Source: JBCCTJ01 sp039198585 (GTDB lineage: Bacteria; Bacteroidota; Bacteroidia; Cytophagales; Amoebophilaceae). From it: a stretch of 13,749 bases of DNA. The first letter of the stretch is position 1. Every line of letters begins with the position of its first letter. Location of the stretch: assembly GCA_039198585.1 (NCBI GenBank), contig JBCCTJ010000025.1:1-13749 (forward strand). Reading direction: 5' to 3'. A program made the position numbers and the translations under genes. Positions 13,003 through 13,749 of the stretch are shown one piece after another. The notes below the pieces were generated by a model. It saw nothing but the letters and a program-made list of their open reading frames with translations. It was not told where the DNA came from and did no database searches.

Positions 13003-13749
13003 AGGTCTCTTGCTATTTCCTTGACGATAGCATACCTGATCAAGTATCTACGAGACAATACTTTCCATGCTGAAGAAAAAATTCATGCACTAGAAGAGGA
13101 AAAGCAAAACCTCTTGGTATGCATGACAGATAGTACTATGCAGCTTTCTCAAGCTATTGGTAAAGAGAGTATGATGATGAAAGAGATATAAAAGAATATT
13201 GGGATGATTGAGCTGAAACTTGGGGATGCTGGTGAGGTACAGACTCTCAATAGTGCTATGCAATACGTTTATAAGAAAAGTGAGGATGCTAAAAGGCACT
13301 TACGCATGACTGTGAAGGCCATTCAGCTGGATGACTTACTCAATGCTGCATGGTATGACCTTACTGCAAAAGGCTTGACTCCTAGTGACTACCATATGCA
13401 CCTCGAGCGCAATGCCTATGCCAATTCGATTATAGGAGATTTGTATTATCTCAAACCCCTGCTCATCAATGCGACTGAATATGCTATGAAAAATAGCAAA
13501 AACGACCCAATCAGCCTGATTGTAGATGATGTATCTATGCAGTATGACCTGCCAGCTATCTATAAAAATGAGGCTAAAAAATCGCTTAGGATTGTTTTGA
13601 CAAATAACTGTAATCTTAGGCTGCCAAAAAAAATCTATGCTCCCTATGAAAATGATGTGGGCAAAGAAAACCTAGTACCCCAGGCCCTTCGTAATAATAT
13701 TAGGATAGTTAAGGCTCATTTTGGCTTTTTTGACTATCAAAAATCAAAA
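13003..13749 (+). pseudogene. Degenerate sensor histidine kinase, copy 2 (transmitter region; runs off the window)
   Basis: It begins in the last membrane span (SLAISLTIAYLIKYLRD), then a charged helix (HALEEEKQNLLVCMTDSTMQ) and SQAIGKESMMMKEI, then a TAA at 13189-13191. The following 186 codons stay open to the window edge. Copy 1 has ATG CAA AAA where this copy has ATA TAA AAG, so the stop looks like a CAA-to-TAA nonsense change. The downstream part resembles a histidine-kinase ATPase: IIGDLYYLKPLLINATEYAM is the N-box region, LRIVLTNNCN replaces the D-box, and IRIVKAHFGF matches the last helix (IVEAHGG). Key residues are altered: the second N-box Asn is Tyr, the DxGxG Asp is Asn and the glycines are gone. 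No H-box His is visible. So even without the stop the kinase would probably be inactive. It might be expressed as two pieces, but decay is likelier. Confidence 0.7.

Noticed and set aside
12985..13191. 68-codon plus-strand frame as an independent small gene
   Set aside because: It aligns with copy 1 of the sensor kinase and continues in the same frame after the stop, so it is a fragment of a larger broken gene.
1..13749. A composite mobile element bounded by the two kinase copies as direct repeats
   Set aside because: The copies are diverged, cover different parts of the gene and enclose core genes such as ftsY and rpmB; no transposase or terminal repeats were seen.
1..13749. tRNA, rRNA, CRISPR array or origin of replication
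   Set aside because: No T-loop-like tRNA signatures, spaced repeats or dnaA-box clusters were seen when reading both strands by eye.

Overview
The window looks like a chromosome segment of an AT-rich Bacteroidota (Bacteroidetes) bacterium with a reduced, decaying genome. Four things seen here support that. The gene order rpmB-rpmG-DUF4295-ftsY is a Bacteroidota hallmark. There is a receiver-less sigma-54 activator and an orphan N-terminal GT5 (GlgA-like) protein of the types usual in that phylum. The Bacteroidota -7 box TAnnTTTG sits before most transcription units. Shine-Dalgarno sequences are absent. Broken sensor-kinase copies and a broken Rpn-family nuclease next to intact housekeeping genes suggest an intracellular symbiont such as the Amoebophilaceae (Amoebophilus/Cardinium type). 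That placement is inference.

Layout: 52-1200 is a decayed multi-membrane-span sensor histidine kinase (copy 1). A sigma-54 enhancer-binding protein (1334-2554, minus) diverges from a metal-type ABC permease fused to a DtxR/MntR-like repressor (2809-4068, plus). The shared 254-bp spacer holds two -7 boxes in inverted orientation and a cluster of three GTGTAG/CTACAC half-sites. Next are the orphan GlgA-like protein (4238-5035, plus) and a convergent minus-strand group: a small membrane protein of unknown function, ruvX, and a TrmH/SpoU-family 2'-O-methyltransferase. The translation cluster L28, L33, DUF4295 protein and FtsY runs on the plus strand from a textbook promoter at 7087-7118. A compact polytopic protein resembling Na+:solute symporters (8832-9872, minus) converges on ftsY. 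A 764-residue protein (10202-12496, plus) has a signal peptide, a charged coiled-coil region, a UbiB/ABC1-like kinase core and a C-terminal membrane anchor. The right end is decayed: an antisense Rpn/YhgA-like nuclease relic (12566-12998) abuts a second degenerate histidine-kinase copy (13003 to the window edge) that is paralogous to copy 1.

How the parts relate: the centre (ruvX to ftsY) is ordinary core machinery for nucleic-acid maintenance, RNA modification, ribosome proteins and membrane targeting. The unusual content is the permease-repressor fusion with its candidate operator, the apparently exported UbiB-like kinase, and two sensor-kinase relics that both lack the phospho-acceptor histidine at the expected H-box position. 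No tRNA, rRNA, CRISPR array or intact insertion sequence was seen.
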